From Rhodanobacteraceae bacterium (GTDB lineage Bacteria > Pseudomonadota > Gammaproteobacteria > Xanthomonadales > SZUA-5): 64,000 nt of DNA. This document shows, one piece after another, positions 1-8,391 of this stretch; the first letter of the stretch is position 1, and the number at the start of each line of letters is the position of its first letter. The notes under the pieces were generated by a model. The model was not told the DNA's origin, ran no database searches, and was given only the letters and a program-made list of their open reading frames with translations. The stretch lies in NCBI GenBank assembly GCA_016713135.1, contig JADJPR010000010.1, forward strand, positions 174,239 to 238,238. Reading direction: 5' to 3'. The position numbers and the translations under genes are program-made.

Positions 1-184
1 CGGCCACTACGAGCACAACCCGCGCGACCCGTACTTCACCGATCCGCGGGTGCAGCCGCTGGTGGCCGAGTTCCAGAGCGAACTGGCACTGATCGAGATC
101 GAGATCCGCAAGCGCAACGCCGCGCGCCCGGTGCCCTATCTCTACCAGGTGCCGTCGATGATCCCGAACAGCATCAGCATCTGA
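1..184 (+). CDS. Lipoxygenase, C-terminal fragment
   Basis: The gene runs in from the left edge. The reading frame starting at base 2 gives 60 residues and stops with TGA at 182-184. The protein ends in IPNSISI, the hallmark C-terminus of lipoxygenases, where the terminal isoleucine carboxylate is a ligand of the catalytic non-heme iron. The preceding segment (LIEIEIRKRNAARPVPYLYQ) also fits the conserved helix before that tail. Lipoxygenases insert O2 into polyunsaturated fatty acids and are uncommon but real in bacteria. The N-terminal domain and histidine ligands lie outside the window, so substrate and secretion cannot be judged. The family call rests on a short but diagnostic end. Confidence 0.8.
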   Translation, partial: GHYEHNPRDPYFTDPRVQPLVAEFQSELALIEIEIRKRNAARPVPYLYQVPSMIPNSISI

Positions 185-331
185 GCTGGAGACGGGAGCA
201 GTTGCCGTCGGAAACCGCGTGGGGCGCGCATCGCAATCGCTGCGGTGGCGCGCCGCGCGCGCTGACGGGTCCACCAGGCCTCGCCTGTGCTGGTCCACGG
301 GCGGGTGCCTGCCTTCTCCTGCCGGGGACGC

Positions 332-1033
332 ATGATGACGACTGATCTCGCAGCCGTACTGGCCGACCTGCAATTGCATGCCAGCCCCACCTACCGCGAG
401 GGCCTGAAGCGCTTCGGCATCCCAACCGAGCGTGCCATCGGCGTGTCGATGGTGGACCTGAAGGCGATCGCCCGGCCCTTGCGCAAGCGTCATGACCTGG
501 CGCTCGCGCTCTGGCAGGAGGGCTTCTACGAGGCGCGCCTGCTGGCGGCGCTGGTCGACGATCCGGGGCAGGTGGACGTCGCGCAGATGCAGGCGTGGGC
601 GGCCGGCTTCGACAACTGGGGGGTCTGCGATACCGCCTGTTTCGCCTTGTTCGATCGCACTCCGGCGGCCTGGGAGATGGTCGATGCCTGGGCGTGCCGC
701 GAGGAAGAGTTCGTGCGGCGCGCGGCCTTCGCGCTGCTCGCCAGCCTGACCGTGCACGACAAGCGCGCGCCCGACGGCGCGTTTCTGCAGCGGCTCCCGC
801 TGATCGACGCGGCGGCCGGCGACAACCGCATTTACGTCAAGAAGGCGGTCAACTGGGCATTGCGCTCCATCGGCAAGCGCAACGCCGTGCTGCACGCCGC
901 AGCCGTGGAACTCGCGCAGCGTTGCGCCGCGCGCACCGAAACGCCGGCGCGCTGGATCGGCAAGGACGCCTTGCGTGAGCTGCGCCACCCCAAGGTCATC
1001 GAGCGCGTGGAGCGCAAACCGGTTCGCCGGTGA
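332..1033 (+). CDS. AlkD-like DNA alkylation repair protein (HEAT-like repeats)
   Basis: A 233-residue all-helical protein of the DNA alkylation repair (AlkC/AlkD) family, which excises alkylated bases from DNA using a HEAT-like superhelix. Supporting motifs are YREGLKRFGIP near the N-terminus, FDNWGVCD in the middle, and VKKAVNWALRSIGKRN followed by WIGKDALRELRHPKV near the C-terminus; the conserved Trp/Asp/Arg positions of the family are visible. I chose the ATG at 332 over an upstream GTG because GGGGA lies just before it and homology begins there. It stands alone between a lipoxygenase end and a convergent gene. Some family members act outside DNA repair, so the exact lesion is unknown. 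Confidence 0.75.
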   Translation: MMTTDLAAVLADLQLHASPTYREGLKRFGIPTERAIGVSMVDLKAIARPLRKRHDLALALWQEGFYEARLLAALVDDPGQVDVAQMQAWAAGFDNWGVCDTACFALFDRTPAAWEMVDAWACREEEFVRRAAFALLASLTVHDKRAPDGAFLQRLPLIDAAAGDNRIYVKKAVNWALRSIGKRNAVLHAAAVELAQRCAARTETPARWIGKDALRELRHPKVIERVERKPVRR

Positions 1034-1131
1034 CGCTACCCTTTGGTCGCTCGCACCGCCAAGCCGCGCGCTTCCGGATCGCGCGCCGCGGGTCTTTCTG
1101 GTAACCGTCGGTCCACCCTGGCTCTCCCGCC

Positions 1132-3519
1132 CTACTCACTGTCGTGCAGGCGGGCTGCGGCGCGCGCTGCGCGCATCAGCGCCACCCGTCGCTGCGCGCG
1201 CTGCGGCGCGCTGCGGGCCAGCGCGGCCCAGGTGTCCGCGGGCAGCGAAATGGCGTCCGTGTCCCAGTCCCCGGCGCCCAGCGTGGCCAGGATCGCCAGC
1301 TTGCCGGCGAGCGGACTCGCCGGGTGGAATTGCGCCTGGTGGCCGAGCGCCGGGTCGGGGTGGTCGATCAGCCATTGCACGGCCTGCGCAGTGCTGTGCG
1401 GGTGCAGTGCGGCCTCGCGCAGCCTGGGCGACGACGATTTCGCCAGTGCCAGCCAGAATTCGCCTTCCGGCAGGCCGGCGGTTGCGGCCAGGTCGGCCTG
1501 CAATTGCGCGTCATCGTCGTACCAGCGGGCGAGCGCGCGCGTCAGCTGCGCGCGGTTGGCGTGCGCCTGCAGCATCAGGGTCAGAGCCCAGTCCGAGCTG
1601 AAGCCCAGGCGCTGGTCCAGTTGCGCGATCACCGTGGGCGGCAAGATGCGCAAGTGGAAGAAGCTGTTCTGGAACGAGCCATCGTCCGGCCGGATGCCGA
1701 TCTCCAGGATCAGCGCCAGCGTGTCCTCGATGGCTGCCGCGGCCAGCGCATCGTTCTGCAGCAGCGTGTCCAGGGTGCCGGCCGGGCTCTCGCGCATCTG
1801 CACGATCCGCTCGGCGATTTCCCGCGCACTCGCGCGCGAGGCCGCCTGGCGCTCGGCGCGGATCCAGTCGGCGGCGCGGCGGACCAGCAGGCGCTGCAGG
1901 TTCACCGGCAGCAGCGGGTTTTTCGCCAGCGACTCCGCCAGCGGTTCCATCTGCGGCACCGTGAGCCGGCCGGCCAGCAGTTGCAGCACCGGCGCGCTGC
2001 GCGTGTGCTGCGCAATCCGCAGCAGATCCAGCCGCGGCGGCCGGCGCGCCGCGATATCGTCGAGCGCGGCGTCCAGTTCCGCGGCCAGGCGCGTGGCGTG
2101 CGCACGCGGGTCCAGGCTCAGCCATGCGGCGGTGCGGATGCCCGCCATTGCCTGGGCACGGGCCCCGCCGCCTTTCACCTCGATCGCCAGCCAGCGCATC
2201 GCCAGCGCATCGTGCTGCGAGACGGTCAGCTTGCCCGGTGCCGCACCCAGCGCCTGGTCGAGTATCTGGTCGGCCAACGTGCGCTGTCCGTCCGTGCTCA
2301 GCTGCGGCCACAGCGTCTCGATCTGCGCGGTGTCCAGCGGGGTGTAGACCATCGCCTCGCGAACCTCCGCCACTGCATCCCGCAGGCGCGCGTCGATCGC
2401 CTCGGCGCCGGGTTCCCAGCCGAATCCGGTTTCCCAGCCATGCAGCCGCCACAGGCGCTCGCGCACGCCAGGGTCCGGATCGTCCTGCAAGCGCTCCAGC
2501 ACCGCGTCGGCCAACTGCTCGCGAGAGGCCACCCGCAGGCGCACCTCGGCGTCCTGCGCGGCGGCCAGCGCCGCGACCATCGCCTCCGGGGTCTGGGGAT
2601 TCTCCGCCAGGCTGCGCTGCAACGCGGGCGACAGCGTCAGTGGATCGCGCGCGGCCATGCGCTCTGGCGCGTGTCGCCCCAGCCAACGGTCCACCTGGCC
2701 ATCGCCCAGCTGCGCCAGCGCCGCCATCACCGCCGCCGGCCGACCCGGCACCGAGGCGATCAGCTGCGCCAGCAGCGGATCCTCCTGCAGCAGCTCCAAC
2801 TGTTCGGCCTGCGTGACCTCGGTGGCCAGCGCGCGCAAGGCCTTCCCGGCCAGACCCTCGGGCCCCGGCTGCTCGCGGAACACGGGCTCGCCGCTGCGCA
2901 TGCGCGCGCGCAGCCAGCCCTCGTCCACCCGCAGCTCCCACAGCTCGGCGTCCGCCGCGGCGTCCAGGTGCTCCGGCGCGGTGTAGGCCTCGGGCAACAG
3001 GTGGCGCAGGGCCAGCGCGCGCTGCCCGTCGCTGGCGTCATCGGTCAGCGCAAGCGCGATATCGCCTGCCGGATAGTCGCTGCTCTTGTCGGAGATCAGC
3101 AGCAGCCGAGTGTCCACCGGGCCGCGCACTTCGAAGGTGTAGTCGTTGTAGACCGCCATCAGCACGCCGGGCACGCGCAATCGGCCGCCCACCCACAGTG
3201 CGCCCCAGCTGTACACCTGCGCTGCATCCATGTCGCCTTCCACCACCAGCACGCCCGGGCCGCCGACGTAGTCGTCGTACATGCCCTGCACGCGCAGCGA
3301 TCCGCGCACCACCACGATGTCGCCGTTGTCGAAATGGCCACGAACCGTGAGGTCCCCGTCGTGGATCAGCACCCGCTCCGCCTGCTCCAGGTTGTAGACC
3401 ATCTGGGTGTGCTTGAGCCGGCCGCGGACCGCGGCAATCTCCTCGGCCGTGGCCACGCGCAGCGGCAGATCATCCGCCTGCAGGCGGGGCGCATCCGGAA
3501 AGGGCAATTCGGTCGTCAT
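1132..3519 (-). CDS. Large helical-repeat protein with N-terminal polymer-forming-like strand domain, function unknown
   Basis: About 795 residues with no signal peptide, so probably cytoplasmic. Residues ~30-180 are rich in short beta strands with repeated hydrophobic words (VLIHDGDLTVRGHF, VVRGSLRVQG, VLVVEGDMDAAQV), resembling the turn-by-turn pattern of bactofilin-like or carbonic-anhydrase-like beta solenoids. The remainder is a long series of helical repeats with recurrent words such as SLAENPQTPEAMVAALA, resembling leucine-rich-repeat-variant/HEAT folds. I start it at the ATG at 3519 (MTTELPFPDAP) because the longer frame has an atypical N-terminus. No catalytic motif was recognised; scaffolding or protein binding is a guess. 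It is convergent with the alkylation repair gene. Confidence 0.6.
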   Translation of the reverse strand: MTTELPFPDAPRLQADDLPLRVATAEEIAAVRGRLKHTQMVYNLEQAERVLIHDGDLTVRGHFDNGDIVVVRGSLRVQGMYDDYVGGPGVLVVEGDMDAAQVYSWGALWVGGRLRVPGVLMAVYNDYTFEVRGPVDTRLLLISDKSSDYPAGDIALALTDDASDGQRALALRHLLPEAYTAPEHLDAAADAELWELRVDEGWLRARMRSGEPVFREQPGPEGLAGKALRALATEVTQAEQLELLQEDPLLAQLIASVPGRPAAVMAALAQLGDGQVDRWLGRHAPERMAARDPLTLSPALQRSLAENPQTPEAMVAALAAAQDAEVRLRVASREQLADAVLERLQDDPDPGVRERLWRLHGWETGFGWEPGAEAIDARLRDAVAEVREAMVYTPLDTAQIETLWPQLSTDGQRTLADQILDQALGAAPGKLTVSQHDALAMRWLAIEVKGGGARAQAMAGIRTAAWLSLDPRAHATRLAAELDAALDDIAARRPPRLDLLRIAQHTRSAPVLQLLAGRLTVPQMEPLAESLAKNPLLPVNLQRLLVRRAADWIRAERQAASRASAREIAERIVQMRESPAGTLDTLLQNDALAAAAIEDTLALILEIGIRPDDGSFQNSFFHLRILPPTVIAQLDQRLGFSSDWALTLMLQAHANRAQLTRALARWYDDDAQLQADLAATAGLPEGEFWLALAKSSSPRLREAALHPHSTAQAVQWLIDHPDPALGHQAQFHPASPLAGKLAILATLGAGDWDTDAISLPADTWAALARSAPQRAQRRVALMRAARAAARLHDSE

Positions 3520-3683
3520 GAACAAAGTCCACAGGCAAAGGCAAGGCGTGAGCATCGGTTCCTCCTGATCCTCGGGAACGCAATAACGGCCGGGAACGGA
3601 CAAGCGCACGGATCCACGCGGACGCTGGCGATCGCCAGCCGTTCGCGTCAGGATTGCCCCAGGCGCACCGGAGCAAGGCCGCG

Positions 3684-3950
3684 ATGAAGCTGGAATCCAC
3701 CCTGGGCCACGCCATCAGCCAGTTCTGCGCGAACGGCTTTGCAGATCCCGCCCAAAACCACTGCGCCCATTTTGTCGGCCATGTGCTCGCGGTCGACACC
3801 GGCTACGACTGCCGTACCCACACCGGCAAGGCGGGGCAGGGCGCCTGCCTGCGCGTGCACGAACTGTTCGCCCACTGCCCGCGCGTCGGCTATTTCGAGG
3901 ACGCCCTCCTGGCGTCTGCGTGTCCGTGCGCGGTGCGCAAGGCGGCATAG
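3684..3950 (+). CDS. Small conserved Cys/His protein, possibly papain-fold remnant
   Basis: An 88-residue protein (MKLESTLGHAISQFCANGFA...). The NHCAHFVGHVL and GACLRVHELFAHCP segments place a Cys close to His residues in a way reminiscent of NlpC/P60 or amidase-like papain folds, but a full catalytic triad cannot be seen. It appears short for such an enzyme, so it may be a truncated member or a distinct small family. A near-perfect rho-independent terminator begins 28 bp after the stop, which supports this being an expressed unit that really ends here. Function not assigned. Confidence 0.45.
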   Translation: MKLESTLGHAISQFCANGFADPAQNHCAHFVGHVLAVDTGYDCRTHTGKAGQGACLRVHELFAHCPRVGYFEDALLASACPCAVRKAA

Positions 3951-3978
3951 CCAATCAAAACGCCCCTGTCGATCCAGC

Positions 3979-4002
3979 AAAAGCCGCGAAAGCGGCTTTT
4001 TT
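3979..4002 (+). terminator. Rho-independent terminator
   Basis: AAAAGCCGC, loop GAAA, then GCGGCTTTT followed by further T residues: a perfect 9-bp stem with a GNRA-like tetraloop and a U-tract on the + strand. The A-rich 5' arm gives a shorter U-tract on the other strand, so it could also serve the convergent gene ending at 4022. Confidence 0.85.
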
Positions 4003-4021
4003 CTGTTGTGCGGAATGCGGC

Positions 4022-4396
4022 CTACTCGCGGGTTTCCTTGAACGCCAGCCACTCTTCCCAGGCGTTTTCGGAATCGATGTCGGTGTAACCGCGCGATTTC
4101 TCGATGGCGCGCTGCGCAGACTTCGGCATCACCATGGCATTGGCCTCATCGGTGGCCGAGAGCACTTCCGCTTCCGTCAGTGGCGAGCCCTTCTCGTTCT
4201 CGAGGTAAGCGAGTACCGCGACCAGCGCGGGCACGTGGACGATCACCAACTCGTCTTCGTTCACCTCTTTCTCCTTCCCGGCCGGGGCTGTCGCGCCTCC
4301 GCTGCGTGAGTCGGCGGGGTCTGCGCCAGCCGCCATGGCCCAGGGACTGCCGGTGATGAGCAGAGCGCAGAGGAACAGGTAACCCAGCAAGGCCAT
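4022..4396 (-). CDS. Small secreted protein, function unknown
   Basis: A 124-residue protein starting at the ATG at 4396: MALLGYLFLCALLITGSPW then AMAAGADP gives a clear Sec signal peptide with a predicted cut after AMA. The mature part is short, acidic and mostly helical (NEDELVIVHVPALVAVLAYL, TDEANAMVMPKSAQRAIEKS). A longer frame extends upstream to 4567 but would bury the signal peptide behind a basic stretch, so I reject it. No family recognised. It ends convergently with the small Cys/His gene, sharing the terminator region. Confidence 0.55.
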   Translation of the reverse strand: MALLGYLFLCALLITGSPWAMAAGADPADSRSGGATAPAGKEKEVNEDELVIVHVPALVAVLAYLENEKGSPLTEAEVLSATDEANAMVMPKSAQRAIEKSRGYTDIDSENAWEEWLAFKETRE

Positions 4397-4640
4397 CGGT
4401 CGACTCCATTCAAGCCAGGACCGGAAACGCCGGATCGCGACGACCCGCACGCGGCTTCCCGATTCCTCCTGCCCGCGACTTCTTCCCGTCGGCCGCGGGA
4501 AAGAGATCGCCGACAGCGTCTGTTCTTGAATGACGTGCTCTAACCGATTGAATCGACGAGCTTTCACCGGTGCTTGATGGCGCCCCCGGCGACAACCGGT
4601 CTACGTGAGAACGCTGGCGCCGGCCGGGCCGACGCTCGCC

Positions 4641-5239
4641 TCACGCAGTCCTCGCGCGCTCAGGGCCCTCGAGCCAGCGGACCAGATCGTCCGGCTGATC
4701 GAGATCGAATGCCAGCTCCGGTGCGTCCACCACCTGGCATTCACGGCAGTCCCGCAGCAGACGGCGGGCACCCTGGTCGCCGTTCAGGCTGGCCAGCGAC
4801 GCGCGCCAGGCGGCGGGGAATACCGCCGGTACACCTGCAATGCCGGCATATCCGCTGGCGACGGGATGGCCGGGGTCGATACGCCAGCGCGACAGCAGCT
4901 GGCGCAGGTGGTCGGCTCTCAGCGCGGGCTGGTCCACGCCCAGGACCAACAGACCACCGGGTGCCGCGGCGCCGGCGCCGGCGGCCAGGCTGGCGCCCAT
5001 GCCCGAGGCCCAGTCCGGGACCACCAGGCAGCGCAACGGCAGGCCGCAGAGGGCGTCGCGGCAGCGGTCGGCTTCGGCGCCCAGCGTCACCAGCAACTCG
5101 CTCGGCTCGCTGGCCAGAGCCTCCAGGGCGAGGTGCCGGATCAGGGCACGCCGGCGATCTGCACCAGTTGCTTCGGCTGGCCCAGGCGTCGCGATGCGCC
5201 GGCCGCGAGCAGCAGTGCCGCGTGCGTCAGCTCAGCCAT
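4641..5239 (-). CDS. MobA/MocA-like molybdenum cofactor nucleotidyltransferase, frame-disrupted
   Basis: The ATG at 5239 opens MAELTHAALLLAAGASRRLG followed by QPKQLVQIAGVP, the N-terminal LAAGxSxRxGxxK signature of MobA/MocA/IspD-type nucleotidyltransferases. The frame then hits TGA, while the rest of the protein (LIRHLALEALASEPSELL, VLGVDQPAL, FDLDQPDDL) continues in another frame down to 4641. Adding one G to the GGG at 5144-5146 restores a roughly 199-residue protein. MocA attaches CMP to molybdopterin for xanthine dehydrogenase or CO dehydrogenase-type enzymes. The start overlaps the end of xdhC by 8 bp, so the two are translationally coupled. The defect is probably a sequencing indel. 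Confidence 0.75.
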
Positions 5240-6152
5240 GCGCGAACTGCTGGGTCAGCCTGGCGGCGATCGCCATTGCCACCGCCTCCGGTCCATGTGC
5301 GCCCAGCGGCAGCCCAACGGGCGCCTGTAGCCGTGATCCCAGCTGCCCGCGGGTCGCGTCGTCCAGTTCCGCGAGCAATTCGTCGCGTCGCGCCGGGGGG
5401 CCGAGCAGACCGACCAAGGGCAGGGACGACCCCGCCAGCAGTTCCAGGCAGCGCTTGTCCTCGTCGAACAGGTGGGTGGCGCACAGCGCCGCGTCATAAC
5501 AATCGATTTCGAGCCGGGCCAGGGCCTCGGCGGGGCGGGATTCGATGCATCGATCCGCAGCCGCGAGGCGGCCATCGGCGTGGTAGCGCAAGCGATGCTC
5601 GATCACATCGACGCGCCAGCCGAGCGTGCGTGCGAGTGCGAGCAGCGGCGGGGCTTCCGGGCCACCGCCGAGCAGCAGCACGCGTGGTGGCGGCGGGATG
5701 CGCACCCACTGCTCGGCTGCATGCTCATGGATCAGCGGACGCACGCCGGTGCAGTCGACCCACAGGCTGCGGTGCTGCGCATCCGCCGCTGCCAGCGCGG
5801 TCAGCAGGGGGTGCGGCGCGGGCGCGGGCCACAGCAGTACTTCGGACGCGCCACGGCAGCCACTCTGCGAGCCGAACCAGCGGTCGTCGTCGCCGCGGGT
5901 GTCGTACTGCCGGCGCTGGCAGTCTCCGCTCGCGAGTGCGACCTGCGCATCAACGACCAGTTCCGCTTCCAGGCACCCGCCGCTGATGCAACCGGCGACG
6001 AGGCCGTCCGCATCGATCAACGCCAGGGCGCCGGCCTTGCGATAGCTGGATCCCTGGGTGGCGATCACCAGGGCCACGGTCGCCGCCCGTGGGCGCGCCG
6101 CCCAGGCTTCGAGCAAATGACGCAGCGTGTGCTGGCGGGGATAGCTGTGCAC
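5232..6152 (-). CDS. XdhC/CoxI-family molybdenum enzyme maturation protein
   Basis: About 306 residues. The N-terminal XdhC/CoxI domain shows VALVIATQGSSYRKAGALAL and CISGGCLEAELV; the C-terminal Rossmann-like XdhC domain has VLLLGGGPEAPPLLALART and YDAALCATHLFDEDKRCLELL. Family members bind and help sulfurate molybdenum cofactor and insert it into xanthine dehydrogenase-family enzymes. I choose the GTG at 6152 (GGAG 8 nt upstream) since the longer frame translates a DNA repeat array. It is coupled to the mocA-like gene (8-bp overlap). No molybdenum hydroxylase structural gene lies in this window, so the client enzyme is elsewhere. Confidence 0.8.
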   Translation of the reverse strand: MHSYPRQHTLRHLLEAWAARPRAATVALVIATQGSSYRKAGALALIDADGLVAGCISGGCLEAELVVDAQVALASGDCQRRQYDTRGDDDRWFGSQSGCRGASEVLLWPAPAPHPLLTALAAADAQHRSLWVDCTGVRPLIHEHAAEQWVRIPPPPRVLLLGGGPEAPPLLALARTLGWRVDVIEHRLRYHADGRLAAADRCIESRPAEALARLEIDCYDAALCATHLFDEDKRCLELLAGSSLPLVGLLGPPARRDELLAELDDATRGQLGSRLQAPVGLPLGAHGPEAVAMAIAARLTQQFAHG

Positions 6153-6195
6153 GGAGGCTCCGCAGGACTGCCGCCGAGCATAGCGGCCGCGCGAG

Positions 6196-6395
6196 GAGCA
6201 AGGCGAAGAGCAAAGATCGCGGGCGGAGCCCGCTCCCACGAGAGCGAGAAGGCGGAGAGCGAAGATCGCGGGCGGAGCCCGCTCCCGCGAGAGCGGGAAG
6301 GCGAAGAGCAAAGATCGCGGGCGGAGCCCGCTCCCACGAGAGCGAGAAGGCGGAGAGCAAAGATCGCGGGCGGAGCCCGCTCTCACCGAACATCC
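6196..6395. repeat. Four-copy 49-bp tandem array with REP-like palindrome
   Basis: The word GATCGCGGGCGGAGCCCGCT recurs at 6215, 6264, 6313 and 6362, exactly 49 bp apart. Each unit contains the hairpin GCGGGCGGAGCCCGC followed by a degenerate GAGAGCGAGAAGGCGGAGAGC spacer. Related solitary palindromes occur at 37991, 38037 and 58274. It sits just upstream of the xdhC start, between that gene and the next repeats. Confidence 0.85.
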
Positions 6396-6586
6396 GATAA
6401 CTCATTGATCTGAAGAGCAGTTTGTCCGCAAAGGACGCGAAGGACGCAAAGAAGAGCGGAAACCGCTTTCGCTTCCTTTGCGTTCTTTGCGTCCTTTGCG
6501 GACAAGAAGAGTGGCGCGGGTCGCGAAGAAGTTCGATGCGCGAATAAGCGCACCGGCAGGGGCGACCGGGACTCTCACCGAACATG
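6382..6586 (+). repeat. Inverted-repeat element E1 with conserved ends
   Basis: Left end CTCACCGAACATCCGATAAC, then an inverted repeat whose arms (about 6421-6455 and 6474-6508) are made of the words TTTGCGTCC/GGACGCAAAG, then a right end TTCGATGCGCGAATAAGCGC continuing to CGACCGGGACTCTC. The same ends flank a different core in E2 (directly adjacent) and, in reverse, in E3 at 47949-48178. Confidence 0.7.
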
Positions 6587-6755
6587 TCGCAAAGCATTGA
6601 CTTAGATAAGGTAAATTCGGAGGGCACGAGGGCACGCAAAGGCGCTCCTTCGCACCGAACCGGCTCTTGCGTGCCCTCGTGCCCTCGTGGCCTCGTGCCC
6701 TCCAGTTCGACGCGCGAACAAGCGCACCGCCACGGGCGACCGGGACTCTCACAAC
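6574..6755 (+). repeat. Inverted-repeat element E2 with conserved ends
   Basis: Shares the GGGACTCTCACCGAACAT junction with E1. Left end includes CATTGACTTAGATAAGG; the core arms (about 6618-6650 and 6665-6705) are built of GGGCACGAGGGCACG and its complement; the right end AGTTCGACGCGCGAACAAGC matches E1 and E3. There is no gene in 6403-6891. Confidence 0.7.
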
Positions 6756-6891
6756 AGCGCCAAGCGTCAGCGACCATCGCGGGCACCGGCCAACTGCCAA
6801 CCCGTTGGCAATCCTACGGTCAACCGCCCCCCTCCCCGCGCGTTAAAGGTCAGCAAGCCGGGCAATCCTGCCCGAGTCCACGAGGACCCCA

Positions 6892-7203
6892 ATGAAGACC
6901 CACTACTTGGTAATGGCCCTGACGCTGTTGGCAGCCGCGAGCGCCCACGCCGGCACCCCGCGCGTCGACGCCCGGCAGGAGAACCAGGAAGCGCGCATCG
7001 ACCAGGGCATCGCCACCGGCGAGCTGACACAGCGCGAAGCCAATCGCCTGGAAGCGCGCCAGCAACATATCGACAATGTCGAGGATCGCGCGCTGGCCGA
7101 TGGCGTGGTCACGCGCCGCGAGAAGATCCGCCTGGAGGTCAAGCAGGATCGCAACAGCCGCGCCATCGCCCGGCAGAAGCATGACCGGCAGGATCGTTGG
7201 TGA
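6892..7203 (+). CDS. Small secreted helical protein, function unknown
   Basis: A 103-residue protein with a clear Sec signal peptide (MKTHYLVMALTLLAAASAHA, cut after AHA). The mature part is charged and helical, with a repeated pattern of Arg/Glu/Gln-rich helices (GELTQREANRLEARQQHIDN, DGVVTRREKIRLEVKQDRNS), two similar ~25-residue halves suggesting an internal duplication. The segment from the signal to the C-terminus contains no Cys or catalytic motif. An AGGA-type ribosome site precedes the ATG. Comparable small periplasmic proteins occur in Xanthomonadales, but I cannot give a function. Confidence 0.6.
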   Translation: MKTHYLVMALTLLAAASAHAGTPRVDARQENQEARIDQGIATGELTQREANRLEARQQHIDNVEDRALADGVVTRREKIRLEVKQDRNSRAIARQKHDRQDRW

Positions 7204-7380
7204 TCGGATCGCGAGGAGCTTGGCTCGCGTAGGCCGGAGTGCCGCATCGCGGCTCTCCGGCGCTCTGCCCGTGAGTCGCCGCGCGCGTCGACGGGCACAG
7301 AGACAGTCCAGCGCGTTGCCGGTGAGGCGCTTCGCGCCACACCGGCCTACGCATCGTCGCCAGACGCCAACGTTGTGGCC

Positions 7381-8391
7381 TCAGAAATCCTGCTCGTAGC
7401 GCACGTATGGCGTGCGGCTGAAGGCATCGGCTTCGTTGGCCTCGGCCACCGGCGAATTGCCCAGCCGCGGCGGATCCCCGCTGCTGAACAGGTTACGCGC
7501 GCCCACCGAGATAATGCCGGACCAGGGCGTCCGCCAGCTGACGCCAAGGTCCATGCTCGACCACCAGGGGCTGACGCTTTCCATGCCCTTGCGGATCATC
7601 TGGGTGGCCATGTCGGCGCTGAAATCGCCATAGGCCAGGCTGAATTGGACACGCCCGATGTCCGGGCTGTTCTCCAGCCGCGGTAGCCGCGACATTGCCA
7701 TCGCCACGCCGATGCGGGATTGCTCGGACAGCGACAACTCGCTGCCCAGGGTGAAAGTCTGCGCTGGCTCGCGGGCAACAGAGGCCAACGGCGCCATCGG
7801 CAGCGAAGGCTGCGGCATGCCGACCGTGGCGGCCGGCCCGAGCGAACCAGGCAGGACCCAGATCGCCGGGCTTTCGCTGTAGCCCACGGTGAAACTGGCC
7901 TTGCCCACGCTGAGGGAGCCGGACACGCCGATGGCGGACTGCCCGCTTTGCGCCGCAAAACTCTCGCAGGCATCCGACTTCAGCGGCGCCAGCGGCGCCT
8001 GCATCAGGCTGCGGCAGGGGACGAAGTCGGTCACCGTGACCGCCGCCCCGAGGCCGATTTCCTCGGTCAGGCGCCATTGCGCCGTCGGCGAGACCGAGAA
8101 AGTTTCGTCGCCACCGACGTTTCCGCGGACCTGCGCCACGCCGAGCATGACGCTGCCCGCCGGTTCCGGCAGGAAGGGATTGGCGAGCAGCGAACCATCA
8201 TTGTCGCCGAGCACGAACACCGGCACCCAGGTGCTGCCGTCCGCCTGCGGCCAGGGCGACGGGCGCGACTGGTCGTGGATCAGCACGGGCAGCGACGCTT
8301 GCGCGCCGTCGCCAACTTGCGCCCACACGGAGGTCGGTGCCAAGGCGGTTGCGATGGCGATGGCTGCATGCATCGATTTCAGTGCGGGCAT
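7381..8391 (-). CDS. Secreted, probably outer-membrane beta-barrel-like protein, function unknown
   Basis: About 336 residues from the ATG at 8391. The N-terminus (MPALKSMHAAIAIATALAP, cut near SVWA) is a signal peptide. The mature chain is full of alternating amphipathic strands with Gly and aromatic residues (FTVGYSESPAIWVLPGSL, RVQFSLAYGDFSADMA, LGVSWRTPWSGIISVGA) and ends YVRYEQDF, a terminal-Phe strand typical of BAM-assembled outer-membrane proteins. The two Cys residues in the middle may form a disulfide loop. No named family recognised. It stands alone, convergent with the small secreted protein gene. Confidence 0.5.
   Translation of the reverse strand: MPALKSMHAAIAIATALAPTSVWAQVGDGAQASLPVLIHDQSRPSPWPQADGSTWVPVFVLGDNDGSLLANPFLPEPAGSVMLGVAQVRGNVGGDETFSVSPTAQWRLTEEIGLGAAVTVTDFVPCRSLMQAPLAPLKSDACESFAAQSGQSAIGVSGSLSVGKASFTVGYSESPAIWVLPGSLGPAATVGMPQPSLPMAPLASVAREPAQTFTLGSELSLSEQSRIGVAMAMSRLPRLENSPDIGRVQFSLAYGDFSADMATQMIRKGMESVSPWWSSMDLGVSWRTPWSGIISVGARNLFSSGDPPRLGNSPVAEANEADAFSRTPYVRYEQDF

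Noticed and set aside
1144..3687. Long open frame on the + strand opposite the 795-residue repeat protein
   Set aside because: It is the high-GC shadow of the minus-strand gene; its translation is Gln/Arg/His-rich low complexity without any domain, while the minus strand gives a coherent repeat protein.
6215..6400. Possible CRISPR array (regular 49-bp spacing)
   Set aside because: The spacers between the palindromes are themselves repeated, so these are tandem repeats; no cas genes nearby.
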